Assembly (NCBI RefSeq): GCF_018274385.1
Contig: NZ_JAAFYZ010000048.1
Location: forward strand, 1-56,314
Source: Catenulispora pinistramenti
GTDB lineage: Bacteria > Actinomycetota > Actinomycetes > Streptomycetales > Catenulisporaceae
Direction of reading: 5' to 3'
Length of the DNA stretch: 56,314 nucleotides
Shown here: in pieces, positions 6,226-14,895 of the stretch
Layout of the letters: each line of letters starts with the position of its first letter
Numbering within the stretch: position 1 is the first letter of the stretch
Notes under the pieces: model-generated
Databases searched by the model: none
Seen by the model: only the letters and a program-made list of their open reading frames with translations
Told to the model about the DNA's origin: nothing
Position numbers and translations under genes: made by a program

Positions 6226-9107
6226 GCGCCGCGGGCCAGGGCGTGGCGGCGCCCTTCGACGCGCTGAAAAGCCAGTTGCAGGAGGCCGCGACCCGATTCG
6301 CCGACGGCCCGGACGCGCTGGAGGGCATCCTGCTCGGCATCGTCGACGACGTCGACCGCGCGGTGGGCGAGCCGCTGGAGATCTTCCCGGTCTGCCACCA
6401 CTCGCCGGCCTCCGCCATCGCCATGGCGCGGCGCCTCCAGGAGAAGCAGCCGAAGGCGATCTACCTGGAGCTGTGCGAGGACATGGCTCCGCTGCTGCCG
6501 GAGCTGCGTAACTGCAAGCTCCCGGTCGCGGCGCAGGCGTTCGCGAGCGAGGTCGAAGGCTTCCCGCTGGACTGGGCGCCGCTGTCGGTGATCGCGCCGA
6601 TCACCGAGGCTTCGGCGGAGTATCAGGCCATCGCCTACGCCCTCGACACTCCGGGCGTGCAGATCGTGCTGGTGGACTGGTCCTCCGATCACGTCTTCCA
6701 GTGGGATCCCCGGAGCTCCGAGCCGGCTCCGGGCTCGGAGAACGGGGACGGGGACGGGCCCGATGATGCCGGCGATCCCGCCGAACCTTCCGAGCAGGCC
6801 GGGCTGCACGGCGACGCGGTCGGCGTCGAGATCGGCGACCTCCGGCCGCGCTTCGCCGAGCTGGAGGAGCACCTGCTGCGGCACGGCCGGGTTCGGCACT
6901 GGTCGGAGTGGTGGCACCAGTACGTCGAGACGCCGCTCGGCGACGCCGACCACGACACGTACCGGCAGGTCATGCTGTTGATCGGCAGCCTGTTCCGGCG
7001 GCTGGCGCCCGGGGACTCGCACCGTGTCCGCGTTGACGAAGACCGCGAACGCTATATGTGGACCCGTATTCGCGAGCACCTGACCGCGACCGGGACCGAC
7101 CCAGCGGACAGCCTGTACGTCTGTGGGGCCTTCCACGCCGCCAGTCGCGTCGCGGAGTTCGGTGTCGAAGGCGCCGACTCCTTCGGGATCACGCCGCGGT
7201 CCGCCACCAAATGGCGCCACGGCTTGATCCCGTCCAGCCACGCGGCGATCGAGGCCCAGTTCGGGCTTGCCCCCGGTTCGGTGTCGATAGCGGCGACGAC
7301 ATGGGGCACGAACCTCAAACGGACCGGCGTCAAGCCGTTCCGTCTTGAGGGACAGGCCGGGGTGAAGAAGACGGCCGCCAAGGCCAAGAAGACGGCCGTC
7401 AAGACCAAGAAGGCCGTGGCCTCCGCCGCGGTCCCGGCCCCGGTTCCCGCGACGGCGCCCTCCGACCGGCTGTCGGGCTTCCTGCGGCGGCCGCCGGTGC
7501 TGGACCGGCTCGACGAGGCTGAACTGCTCGGCTGGTCGGTCGACATCGTGCGCTCCGCGCGCCGCAACGGCTACCTGGCTTCCACGGCCGACGCGATCGC
7601 GGTGTTCGAGACGTCGATTCTGCTCGCCGGCCTGCGCGACCGGGCCAAGCCCACGCCGTACGACTTCCAGGACGCGGCCGTCACGTGCATCGAGAAGGAC
7701 TCGGTCCCGGGACGCCGGGACGTGCGGCGGCTCGTCGAGACGATGATGGGCGGCGACCGCGTCGGCCAGGTCGGCTACGACGCGCTCCCACCGCTGGCCC
7801 GCGACGTCCATGACCGGCTCGCCCCGCTGCGGCTGAGTCTGGACCAGCGTGGCGTGAAGCGCGCGCTGCTCGACATCGCCGGCCGACCGGAACTCGCCCG
7901 GTGCTCGGACGTGCTGTGGATGCTGCGCCATTTGCTCCCGGCCGGCGCCGCCCGCCCGATCATGGGCGAGCGCGAGCTGGGCGAGCGGTCCCTCCAGGAG
8001 TCGTGGGACCTGGCGATCGGCACCCACCAACGGGCCCTGATCGAGCTCGGCTACGAGGGCGTCAGCATCGAGCAGGTGCTGGAGCAGCGGCTCCGGCGCA
8101 AGGCCAACAATGCGCAGGCCACGGCTGCCGTTGTTTTGGAAGCCGTCGAAGACGCGCTGCTCTATCTCGGCAGCCACCGCCTCGCAGACGAACTCGGCAC
8201 CCGCGCGCTACAGGTCCTGTCGGCCGAGCGCTCGGTCGACGACGCCCCGGAGGTGCTGCGGCGGATACGGCGGCTGCTGGCCTTCTACCGGACCACGGAA
8301 CCGGTGTTGCCGGGGTGGATCGAGACGTTCGTCAAGACCGGCTACGCGCACTACTGCACGCTGCTGCCCACGGCGTTCGCCTCCGATGACGCCGGCGTGC
8401 GGCAGGTGGCAGCCATGCTGGGCTTCCTGTTCAGCATGGAGAGCTTGGCGCTGTCACTGGGCTGCGATCGCTCCCAGCTGGAACTCGCAGTCGCGCAGGC
8501 GCATCCGGAGGGGGCGGAGAAGATCGCGCTGTTGTGGGCGGCGCGCGTGCAGCTGGGGACGCTGTCCCGTGCCGATCTGCGGGACAGATGCGAGCAGTTG
8601 CTGGACAACCCGCTCGTGGTTCAGGCCTATCCGCGCTACATCAGCGGGCTGGTCCACGCGCTGGAGCCGGTGCCGGGGCTGGTGGACTTCGTCGTCGAGG
8701 CCGTGTCCAACGCCTTCGGTCGGCTACCGGACAGCGTCCTGCTGCCGTGGCTGCCGTCCCTGATCATGGCGTTGCGGAAGAGCGGTGCGGACCTGGCGTC
8801 CCTGTTGGTGCGGGAGGCCGGGCGGGTGTTCCCGGCACGGCTCGACGTCCTGGACGCTTGGGCGGCGCCGTGGAAGGGCGAGGCTGCCGATCCGGCGGCG
8901 CTGTCCCGGCGGCGTGCGGCTGGTCGTGATCCGGGCGGGCCGCTTGCCGCGCTGCTCCAGGCCTACCCGGCGACGTGCGAGGAGGTGGCCGGGTTGCTGG
9001 GCTGCGAGGGGGAGTGGAGCGTCGGCGGCGGGGCGGCGCAGGGCGGCCTGGAGATCGTGAAGCGGTATCCGGACGTGGCGATGGCACTGGCTGGGCTTGC
9101 CGGGTAG
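6222..9107 (+). CDS. DUF5682-type giant protein with TraB/TIKI-like N-terminal motif (YehM-like)
   Basis: A 961-aa protein starting at GTG overlapping the MoxR stop (GTGA). Residues about 55-90 read VCHHSPAS, then AMARRLQEKQPKAIYLELCE. This spacing (His box, helix, P-x2-I-x-LEL-C) resembles the GTxH/E signature of TraB/PrgY/TIKI-type proteins, as expected for DUF5682. WHQYVETP near 230 and YVCGAFHAASRV near 302-313 add further conserved polar residues. Residues about 380-410 are a Lys/Ala-rich histone-H1-like linker followed by a Pro/Ala stretch. The remainder is alpha-helical, with no recognised catalytic motif. It is the last gene of the coupled cluster, is cytosolic, and its biochemical activity is unknown. 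Confidence 0.8.
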   Translation: MSAAGQGVAAPFDALKSQLQEAATRFADGPDALEGILLGIVDDVDRAVGEPLEIFPVCHHSPASAIAMARRLQEKQPKAIYLELCEDMAPLLPELRNCKLPVAAQAFASEVEGFPLDWAPLSVIAPITEASAEYQAIAYALDTPGVQIVLVDWSSDHVFQWDPRSSEPAPGSENGDGDGPDDAGDPAEPSEQAGLHGDAVGVEIGDLRPRFAELEEHLLRHGRVRHWSEWWHQYVETPLGDADHDTYRQVMLLIGSLFRRLAPGDSHRVRVDEDRERYMWTRIREHLTATGTDPADSLYVCGAFHAASRVAEFGVEGADSFGITPRSATKWRHGLIPSSHAAIEAQFGLAPGSVSIAATTWGTNLKRTGVKPFRLEGQAGVKKTAAKAKKTAVKTKKAVASAAVPAPVPATAPSDRLSGFLRRPPVLDRLDEAELLGWSVDIVRSARRNGYLASTADAIAVFETSILLAGLRDRAKPTPYDFQDAAVTCIEKDSVPGRRDVRRLVETMMGGDRVGQVGYDALPPLARDVHDRLAPLRLSLDQRGVKRALLDIAGRPELARCSDVLWMLRHLLPAGAARPIMGERELGERSLQESWDLAIGTHQRALIELGYEGVSIEQVLEQRLRRKANNAQATAAVVLEAVEDALLYLGSHRLADELGTRALQVLSAERSVDDAPEVLRRIRRLLAFYRTTEPVLPGWIETFVKTGYAHYCTLLPTAFASDDAGVRQVAAMLGFLFSMESLALSLGCDRSQLELAVAQAHPEGAEKIALLWAARVQLGTLSRADLRDRCEQLLDNPLVVQAYPRYISGLVHALEPVPGLVDFVVEAVSNAFGRLPDSVLLPWLPSLIMALRKSGADLASLLVREAGRVFPARLDVLDAWAAPWKGEAADPAALSRRRAAGRDPGGPLAALLQAYPATCEEVAGLLGCEGEWSVGGGAAQGGLEIVKRYPDVAMALAGLAG

Positions 9108-9126
9108 CTCCGAATTCGGCAGCGGC

Positions 9127-9152
9127 GCGGGCGGGGTGCGAACCCGGCCCGC
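9127..9152 (+). terminator. Probable terminator after the MoxR/vWA cluster
   Basis: GCGGGCGGGG and CCCGGCCCGC form a 10-bp stem with one G-G mismatch around a 6-nt loop, 20 nt after the last stop of the cluster. There is no strong U-tract, as is common in high-GC actinobacteria. Confidence 0.5.
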
Positions 9153-9242
9153 ACCGGTCTGCTTTGTGGACAATCCGTTGCCGGACGGGCTGGGGACGAT
9201 CACAAAGCCTGGTGTCCAACGCCTTGCCCTTGCCGGTGACTC

Positions 9243-9264
9243 ACTTGTCGGCCACTTGTCGGCC
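9243..9264 (+). repeat. Two tandem copies of an 11-bp motif upstream of the peptide transporter
   Basis: ACTTGTCGGCC is repeated perfectly with an 11-bp period, about one helical turn, some 200 bp before the lipoprotein start. It may be an activator binding site for the operon. The rest of 9153-9459 shows no gene. Confidence 0.4.
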
Positions 9265-9459
9265 TGGTGCGTGCCGGCGAACCAGGTCGCCCCCTCCGGG
9301 CGCGCGACCTGTCCAATCTCGCGCTCCAAGCGCTGGCCGTCTTCGGTCGAACGCACTACTGGCGCACGGCTTTTTCGTCCGCGGCGACGACGGCGGCCCC
9401 CCTGCCCGCTGCCTACAGTTCACCCACTCGTAGGCGTGGCGGCAGAAGGAGCAGGGCTG

Positions 9460-11076
9460 ATGAGCAGCACAGCGGACTTCGGGACGAGAAGGGCGGCGCG
9501 TATTCGCCGGGTGTTGGGGGTGGCGGCTGCCGCGTCTGTGGGATTGTCGCTGGCGGCGTGCGGCGGGTCGTCCGCCCGGGGCGGTGGCGGCGGCAAGGCC
9601 GACGGTAGCGCCACGGTCACCATCGGCATCGCCTCCGACCCCGGGACGCTGAGCCCGACGGCGGCGCTGGCCGGGACCGCGATCTTGATGATCGGGTACG
9701 CGTACGACCGGCTGATCCACATCTCAAACGACGGCAAGCTCAGCCCGGGCGTCGCCGAGAAGTGGACCGCGACCACGACCTCCGCGACGTTCACCATCCG
9801 GGCCGGCGTCACCTGCCAGGACGGCACGCCGCTGACCGCCGCCGACGTCGCAGCCGAGTACAACTACATCGCCGACCCGAAGAACGCCTCGCCGCTGCTC
9901 GGCGTCGTGGTCCCGGCGACCGCGAAGGCCACGGCCGACACCGCCGCGCGCACTGTGTCCGTCACCACGCAGGTTCCCGCGCCGTTCATCGTCGAGATGA
10001 CCCAGCTGCTGCCGCTGGTGTGCCAGAAGAACCTGGCCGATCCGGCGGCGCTGGCCAAGACCACCAACGCCAGCGGCCCCTACCAGCTGACCCAGGCCGT
10101 CCCCGGTGACCACTACACCTACACCAAGCGTGCGGGTTACAGCTGGGGTCCGGGAGGCGCCACCGACGCCGATATGCCGACCACCGTGATCTTCAAGGTG
10201 GTGGCGAACCCGTCGACGGCTGCGAATATGCTGCTGTCCGGTCAGCTGAACATCGCCCAGATCAACGGCCCCGACACCCAGCGGCTGGACGGGGCCCGGG
10301 TCGGCAAGAAGAGCACGCTGACGCCGTTCGGCTTCATCACGTTCAACGAGGCCGCGGGCCACGACACCGCCGATCCCGCGGTGCGCAAGGCGTTGGTCGA
10401 GGCGCTGGATCTGAAGCAGATCGGCTCGGTGGCCACCGGCGGCACCGGGCAGCCGGCCACCACGATCGGCGAAGTGGCCCCGAGCCCGTGCACCGGCGAC
10501 AGCGTCACCGGAAACCTTCCGGCGCACGACCCGGCCCAGGCCGCCGCCGACCTGACCGCGGCCGGCTGGACGAAGGGCGGCGGGGGCTGGACCAAGGACG
10601 GCAAGCAGCTGACCGTCACCCAGCTCCACTCCTCGCAGCTGGGCCCGGACGCGGCCGCCTCCTATGAGCTGGCCGCCAAGCAGTGGACCGACTTCGGCGT
10701 GAAGGTCCAGGACAAGGCCGTGGACGCGACCACGACGGTGACCACCCTGGCCTCCGGCGGCTACGACGTGTCCTGGATCCCGGTCAGCGTCCCGTTGCCG
10801 GACCAGCTCGCGCGGTTCTACGACGGCCCGACTCCACCGAACGGCACCAACTTCGGCGCGATCGCGAACCCGGACTACACCAGTCTGAGCAAGCAGGCGA
10901 TGGCGGTGGCGGGCAAGGCCGGCTGCCCGTTGTGGCAGCAGGCTGACACGGCGCTGGTCAAGCGGGTGGACGTGGTGCCGATCGTCGACAGCCTGATCGG
11001 CTGGTACGGCAAGGGCGTCAGCTACGACGTCGACGGCTCCGGGCCCATCCCGAGCAGCCTGCGAGCGGGCAGCTGA
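9460..11076 (+). CDS. Peptide ABC transporter substrate-binding lipoprotein (family 5)
   Basis: A 538-aa exported lipoprotein. A basic n-region (RRAARIRR), a hydrophobic core and the lipobox LAAC place the lipidated Cys near residue 34, followed by a Gly-rich linker. The mature part begins with TVTIGIASDPGTLSP, the characteristic start of SBP_bac_5 (OppA/DppA) proteins. It also has the family segments LSPGVAEKWT and GVTCQDGTPLTAADVAAEYN. It should capture di- or oligopeptides outside the membrane. The ATG is preceded by AGAAGGAGC. An in-frame extension upstream lacks a signal sequence and is rejected. Its stop overlaps the permease ATG (TGATG). Confidence 0.93.
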   Translation: MSSTADFGTRRAARIRRVLGVAAAASVGLSLAACGGSSARGGGGGKADGSATVTIGIASDPGTLSPTAALAGTAILMIGYAYDRLIHISNDGKLSPGVAEKWTATTTSATFTIRAGVTCQDGTPLTAADVAAEYNYIADPKNASPLLGVVVPATAKATADTAARTVSVTTQVPAPFIVEMTQLLPLVCQKNLADPAALAKTTNASGPYQLTQAVPGDHYTYTKRAGYSWGPGGATDADMPTTVIFKVVANPSTAANMLLSGQLNIAQINGPDTQRLDGARVGKKSTLTPFGFITFNEAAGHDTADPAVRKALVEALDLKQIGSVATGGTGQPATTIGEVAPSPCTGDSVTGNLPAHDPAQAAADLTAAGWTKGGGGWTKDGKQLTVTQLHSSQLGPDAAASYELAAKQWTDFGVKVQDKAVDATTTVTTLASGGYDVSWIPVSVPLPDQLARFYDGPTPPNGTNFGAIANPDYTSLSKQAMAVAGKAGCPLWQQADTALVKRVDVVPIVDSLIGWYGKGVSYDVDGSGPIPSSLRAGS

Positions 11077-12152
11077 TGGCCCGGGTCGAGATCGCGAACG
11101 CCGGGGTGGACCCCGGCGGGCCGGCCGCCCCGGGTGGCGGCGCCGGCCGGACGGCCCCGGTCGGCGCGGTCCCGGTGCTCCGCCGCGCCGCCGCCGCGCT
11201 GACCGGCGACACCTGGCCCGGCTTCCTGGTCCGGCGCACCGGCCGGCTGTCGGCCTCGCTGGGCGTGGTGGTGACCGCGTCCTTCGCGATGATCCACCTG
11301 ATCCCCGGCGACCCGGTCCGCGCCGCCCTCGGGATCGCCGCCGACCCGGCTCAGGTCGCGGCCCGGCGCCACGACCTGGGTCTGGACCGGCCGCTGCCCG
11401 CGCAGTACGGCAGCTTCCTGGCGAACCTGTTCCACGGCCGCCTCGGCGACTCGATCGTCTCCCAGATGCCGGTCTCGCAGATCATCTCCGACCGGCTCCC
11501 CGCGACGCTCCAGCTGGTGATCCCCGCTGTGCTGCTCATCCTGCTGGCCGGCATCCCGATCGGCATGCTGGCGGCCGTCCTCACCAGGGACGGCCGCCGC
11601 CGGCGCGGAGAGCTGGCGTTCGCCGCGACCACCGGGATCCTGGCCGCGCTGCCGGAGTTCCTGCTGGCGGTCGGGCTGGTCGCGGTGTTCGCGGTGTGGT
11701 GGCAGCTGTTCCCAGTAGCCGGGCAGTCAGATCTGTCCTCCTACGTGCTGCCGGTCCTGTCCCTGACCGTGGTCCCGGCGGCATCGCTGTCCCGGGTGGT
11801 CCGGGTCGAGGCGCTCCGCGTCCTGCGCGAGGACTACATGCGCACGGCGCGCGCCAAGCGTCTCCCGGCTCGCCTCGTCTACCTGCGGCACGCGCTGCCG
11901 AACCTGCTGACCTCGTCGCTGACCATCGGCGGCCTGCTGTTCACCTCGCTGCTGGCCGGCACGGTGCTGGTGGAGAACGTGTTCGCCTGGCCGGGTCTGG
12001 GCTCGACGATCGTGCAGGCCATCACGACCAAGGACTATCCGCTGGTGCAGGGCGTGGTGTTGGTCTACGGAGCCGCCGCGCTGCTGATCACGTTCGCGGT
12101 GGACGTGGCGGTCGCCGCCATCGACCCGCGCTCGACGGTACGGGGGACCTGA
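11076..12152 (+). CDS. Peptide ABC transporter permease, DppB-like
   Basis: A 358-aa integral membrane protein starting at the ATG overlapping the lipoprotein stop. It has an unusual Pro/Gly/Ala-rich cytosolic N-terminus of about 55 residues before the first membrane helix. The family markers HLIPGDPVRAALG and ARRHDLGLDRPLPAQY follow, then five further hydrophobic segments. The EAA loop reads RTARAKRLPARLVYLRHALPN, and VENVFAWPGLGS is present near the end. These are diagnostic of the DppB/OppB half-permease. It pairs with the permease half fused in the next gene, to which it is coupled by TGATG. Confidence 0.93.
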   Translation: MARVEIANAGVDPGGPAAPGGGAGRTAPVGAVPVLRRAAAALTGDTWPGFLVRRTGRLSASLGVVVTASFAMIHLIPGDPVRAALGIAADPAQVAARRHDLGLDRPLPAQYGSFLANLFHGRLGDSIVSQMPVSQIISDRLPATLQLVIPAVLLILLAGIPIGMLAAVLTRDGRRRRGELAFAATTGILAALPEFLLAVGLVAVFAVWWQLFPVAGQSDLSSYVLPVLSLTVVPAASLSRVVRVEALRVLREDYMRTARAKRLPARLVYLRHALPNLLTSSLTIGGLLFTSLLAGTVLVENVFAWPGLGSTIVQAITTKDYPLVQGVVLVYGAAALLITFAVDVAVAAIDPRSTVRGT

Positions 12153-14149
12153 TGGCCGCGACCACAGTGCGGGGCGTCGTCTCCGCCGAACCGCCGGAGT
12201 CGTTCGCCCGCCGGCTGCGCCAGAGCCTGCGCACCCCGATCGGCGCCGCGGCGCTGGCCGCCGCGCTGCTGCTGGCCGCGCTGGCGGTGGCCGGACCGGT
12301 GGTGTTCGGCGACCAGGCCTCGAAGATCGACACCTCGGCGATGAACCAGGGCGTCAGCGGGGCGCACCTGCTCGGCACCGACAGCCTGGGCCGGGACATC
12401 GCGGCCCGGGTGATCGTCGCTACCCGGCTCACCCTGCGGCTCGGGCTGTCCGCGACGGCGATCGGCCTGGTCGGCGGGCTGCTGCTGGGCCTCGCGCCGA
12501 GCGTGCTGGGCCGGCGCGCGGGCCGGGCGGTGACGGGCGTGGTCGGCGTGCTGGTCGCCTTCCCGGGACTGCTGTTCGTGCTCTTCCTCGCCACCATCTT
12601 CGGCATCGGGAGCACCGGTGCGGTGCTGGCCATCGGACTGGCGCTGGTGCCGACGCTGGCCCGGTTGATCCAGAACCTGGCGACGTCCGTCGCCGGCTCG
12701 GACTACGTGGCGACGGCGCGGATCCTGGGCGTCGGCCGGTTCCGGATCGTCGTCCGGCACGTGCTGCCGAACATCGTGGAGCCGGTCGTGCTGTTCGCGG
12801 CGCAGGCCGCCACCGGATCGCTCATCGCCTTCGCCGGACTGTCGTTCCTGGGCCTGGGCGTGCAGAGCCCGGACTACGACTGGGGCCGGCTGCTCAACGA
12901 GGGGCTGAGCCGGATCTACGTGAACCCGGCTTCGGCGTTGGCCCCGGGCGTTGCGGTGGTGCTGGCCGGGCTGGTGTTCGCGCTGCTCGGCGAGGCGGTC
13001 GCGCAGACCGGCGGGCGGCGCACGGCGGCGCGCGCGGTCCCGGCCGCGCGGACCCCCGTCGCGATGAACGCCGACGGGGGGCTCGCGCAGACTCCGGCGG
13101 ACGTCGACGGCGACGCCCTGGCCCAGCTCACCCATCTGCGGGTCTCCTTCCCCGGCGGGCGGACCGCTGTCCGCGACGTCTCCCTGTCCGTCGCGGCCGG
13201 GGAGGCCGTCGGTCTGGTCGGCGAGTCCGGGTCCGGCAAGAGCCTGACCGCGCTGGCGCTGGCCCACCTGGTGCCGTACCCCGGCCACGTCCAAGGCGTT
13301 GTGCGCTTCGACGGGCATGACCTGCTCGCGGACCCGCGCTCCGGCCGGCGGCTCGGGGCCGAGCTGGCCATGGTGTTCCAGGACCCGATGACCTCGCTCA
13401 ACCCGGCGCTGCGGGTGGGCCGTCAGCTGGCCGAGGTCTCCGAGGTCCACCTCGGCCAGTCCCGGAAGGCCGCGCTGGCCCGGGCCGTGGACCGGCTGGC
13501 CGCGGTCGGCATCCCGGACCCGGAGCGCCGCGCCCGGCAACGGCCGCACGAGTACTCCGGCGGCATGCGGCAGCGCGCGTTCATCGGCATGGGGCTGATG
13601 GCTGAGCCGAGACTGATCATCGCCGACGAGCCGACCACGGCGCTGGACGTGACCGTGCAGAAGCAGGTGTTGGAGCTGCTCGGCCGGGTCCGGGCCGACT
13701 CCGGCGCGGCGCTGCTGCTGATCTCGCACGATCTGGGCGTCGTGGCCGAGGTCTGCGACCGGGTCCTGGTGATGTACGCGGGCCGGGTCGTCGAGGAGCT
13801 GCCGGTCAGCCGGTTGTTCCAGGGCGCCGCGCACCCCTACACCCGGGCCCTGATCGGCGCGATCCCGACGATGACCACCGACCTGGACCGCGAGCTGGCC
13901 ACCATCCCGGGCCGGCCGCCGGAGCCGGGGGAGGAGATCTCGGGCTGCGCGTTCGCGACGCGGTGTGCCTTCGCGCGGGACCGGTGCCGCGGCGAGCTGC
14001 CCGTGCTGGCGCCGGCCGCGGGCGGCGCCGGGCACCGGGTGGCGTGCTGGTACCCGCGAGCGGGGGACGGTGGCACCGTCACGGATGACACAGACACAGA
14101 TGACACAGACACAGGCATCACCCGCGCCGAGTCGGAGGCGGTGGCATGA
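12152..14149 (+). CDS. Fused DppC-like permease and DppD-like ATPase
   Basis: A 665-aa fusion. Residues 1-about 290 are a DppC/OppC permease with GTDSLGRDI near 72, the EAA loop YVATARILGVGRFRIVVRH, then LSFLGLGVQSPDYDWG. A roughly 30-residue Pro/Ala linker leads to an ABC ATPase at about 325-620: Walker A GESGSGKS, Q-loop FQDPMTS, signature YSGGMRQR, Walker B LIIADEPT, H-loop LISHDLG. It ends in the oligopeptide-type Cys cluster (SGCAFATRCAFARDRC, then ACWYP). The tail carries a short TDDTD duplication encoded by a tandem DNA repeat near 14085-14115. Permease and ATPase are normally separate genes, so this fixes their 1:1 stoichiometry. Coupled both upstream (TGATG) and downstream (ATGA). 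Confidence 0.92.
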   Translation: MAATTVRGVVSAEPPESFARRLRQSLRTPIGAAALAAALLLAALAVAGPVVFGDQASKIDTSAMNQGVSGAHLLGTDSLGRDIAARVIVATRLTLRLGLSATAIGLVGGLLLGLAPSVLGRRAGRAVTGVVGVLVAFPGLLFVLFLATIFGIGSTGAVLAIGLALVPTLARLIQNLATSVAGSDYVATARILGVGRFRIVVRHVLPNIVEPVVLFAAQAATGSLIAFAGLSFLGLGVQSPDYDWGRLLNEGLSRIYVNPASALAPGVAVVLAGLVFALLGEAVAQTGGRRTAARAVPAARTPVAMNADGGLAQTPADVDGDALAQLTHLRVSFPGGRTAVRDVSLSVAAGEAVGLVGESGSGKSLTALALAHLVPYPGHVQGVVRFDGHDLLADPRSGRRLGAELAMVFQDPMTSLNPALRVGRQLAEVSEVHLGQSRKAALARAVDRLAAVGIPDPERRARQRPHEYSGGMRQRAFIGMGLMAEPRLIIADEPTTALDVTVQKQVLELLGRVRADSGAALLLISHDLGVVAEVCDRVLVMYAGRVVEELPVSRLFQGAAHPYTRALIGAIPTMTTDLDRELATIPGRPPEPGEEISGCAFATRCAFARDRCRGELPVLAPAAGGAGHRVACWYPRAGDGGTVTDDTDTDDTDTGITRAESEAVA

Positions 14150-14895
14150 GCTCCCTGGAACTGCGCGGCGTAGGCGTGCGCTACGGCCGGTTCACCGCCG
14201 TCGAGGGCGTGGACCTCGTCGTCCCCGACGGCAGCGTCACCGGCCTGGTCGGCGGCTCCGGGTCGGGCAAGTCCACCGTCGGCAAGGCCGTCGTCGGCCT
14301 GGCGCCGCTGACCGCCGGCCGGATCCTGGTCGATGGCGCCGACCAGCCCCGGCGCCCCGGCCGCACCGCCGTGCAGCTCGTCTTCCAGAACCCGTACGCC
14401 TCGCTCGACCCCCGGCTGAGCATCGGCGCGGCGGTGGCGGAGGCCCTGCCCAAGGCTCGTCGCGCTGAGCGGGCCGCCGAGGTGGCGCGCCTGCTCGGCC
14501 TGGTCGGCATCGACCCGGCGCGCGCCGTCCAGCTCCCCGAAGCCCTGTCCGGCGGACAGCGCCAGCGCGTCGCGCTGGCGCGGGCGCTCGCTGCCCGGCC
14601 CGGGGTGCTGATCGCCGATGAGGTCACCTCGGCGCTCGACGTCTCGGTCCAGGGTGCGGTGCTGAACCTGCTGCGCCGGCTCCAGCGGGACCTCGGCTTC
14701 GCGCTGCTGTTCATCTCGCACGACCTCGCGGTGGTCCGGTACCTCTGCGACCAGATCGCGGTCCTGGAATCCGGCCGCCTGGTCGAGTGCGGCCCGACCG
14801 CCGAGGTGATGGCCCGCCCGGCCCACGAGACCACCAGGACGCTGCTGTCCTGTATCCCTGCCCTGCCCGCGAGAACCGCACCGGAGGCGACATGA
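14146..14895 (+). CDS. Peptide ABC transporter ATPase, DppF-like
   Basis: A 249-aa ABC ATPase: Walker A GGSGSGKST near 36-44, Q-loop FQNPYASLDP, signature LSGGQRQR, Walker B VLIADEVTSALD, H-loop FISHDLAVV. It is the second, stand-alone nucleotide-binding subunit of the peptide importer and lacks the long Cys-containing tail of the first. Walker B has Glu followed by Val rather than the usual Pro, which some DppF proteins share. The start ATG overlaps the fusion gene stop, and its own stop overlaps the peptidase ATG. Confidence 0.93.
   Translation: MSSLELRGVGVRYGRFTAVEGVDLVVPDGSVTGLVGGSGSGKSTVGKAVVGLAPLTAGRILVDGADQPRRPGRTAVQLVFQNPYASLDPRLSIGAAVAEALPKARRAERAAEVARLLGLVGIDPARAVQLPEALSGGQRQRVALARALAARPGVLIADEVTSALDVSVQGAVLNLLRRLQRDLGFALLFISHDLAVVRYLCDQIAVLESGRLVECGPTAEVMARPAHETTRTLLSCIPALPARTAPEAT

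Noticed and set aside
5859..8177. 772-codon minus-strand frame opposite the DUF5682 gene
   Set aside because: Antisense shadow with no recognisable motif; the plus-strand genes are coupled and motif-bearing.
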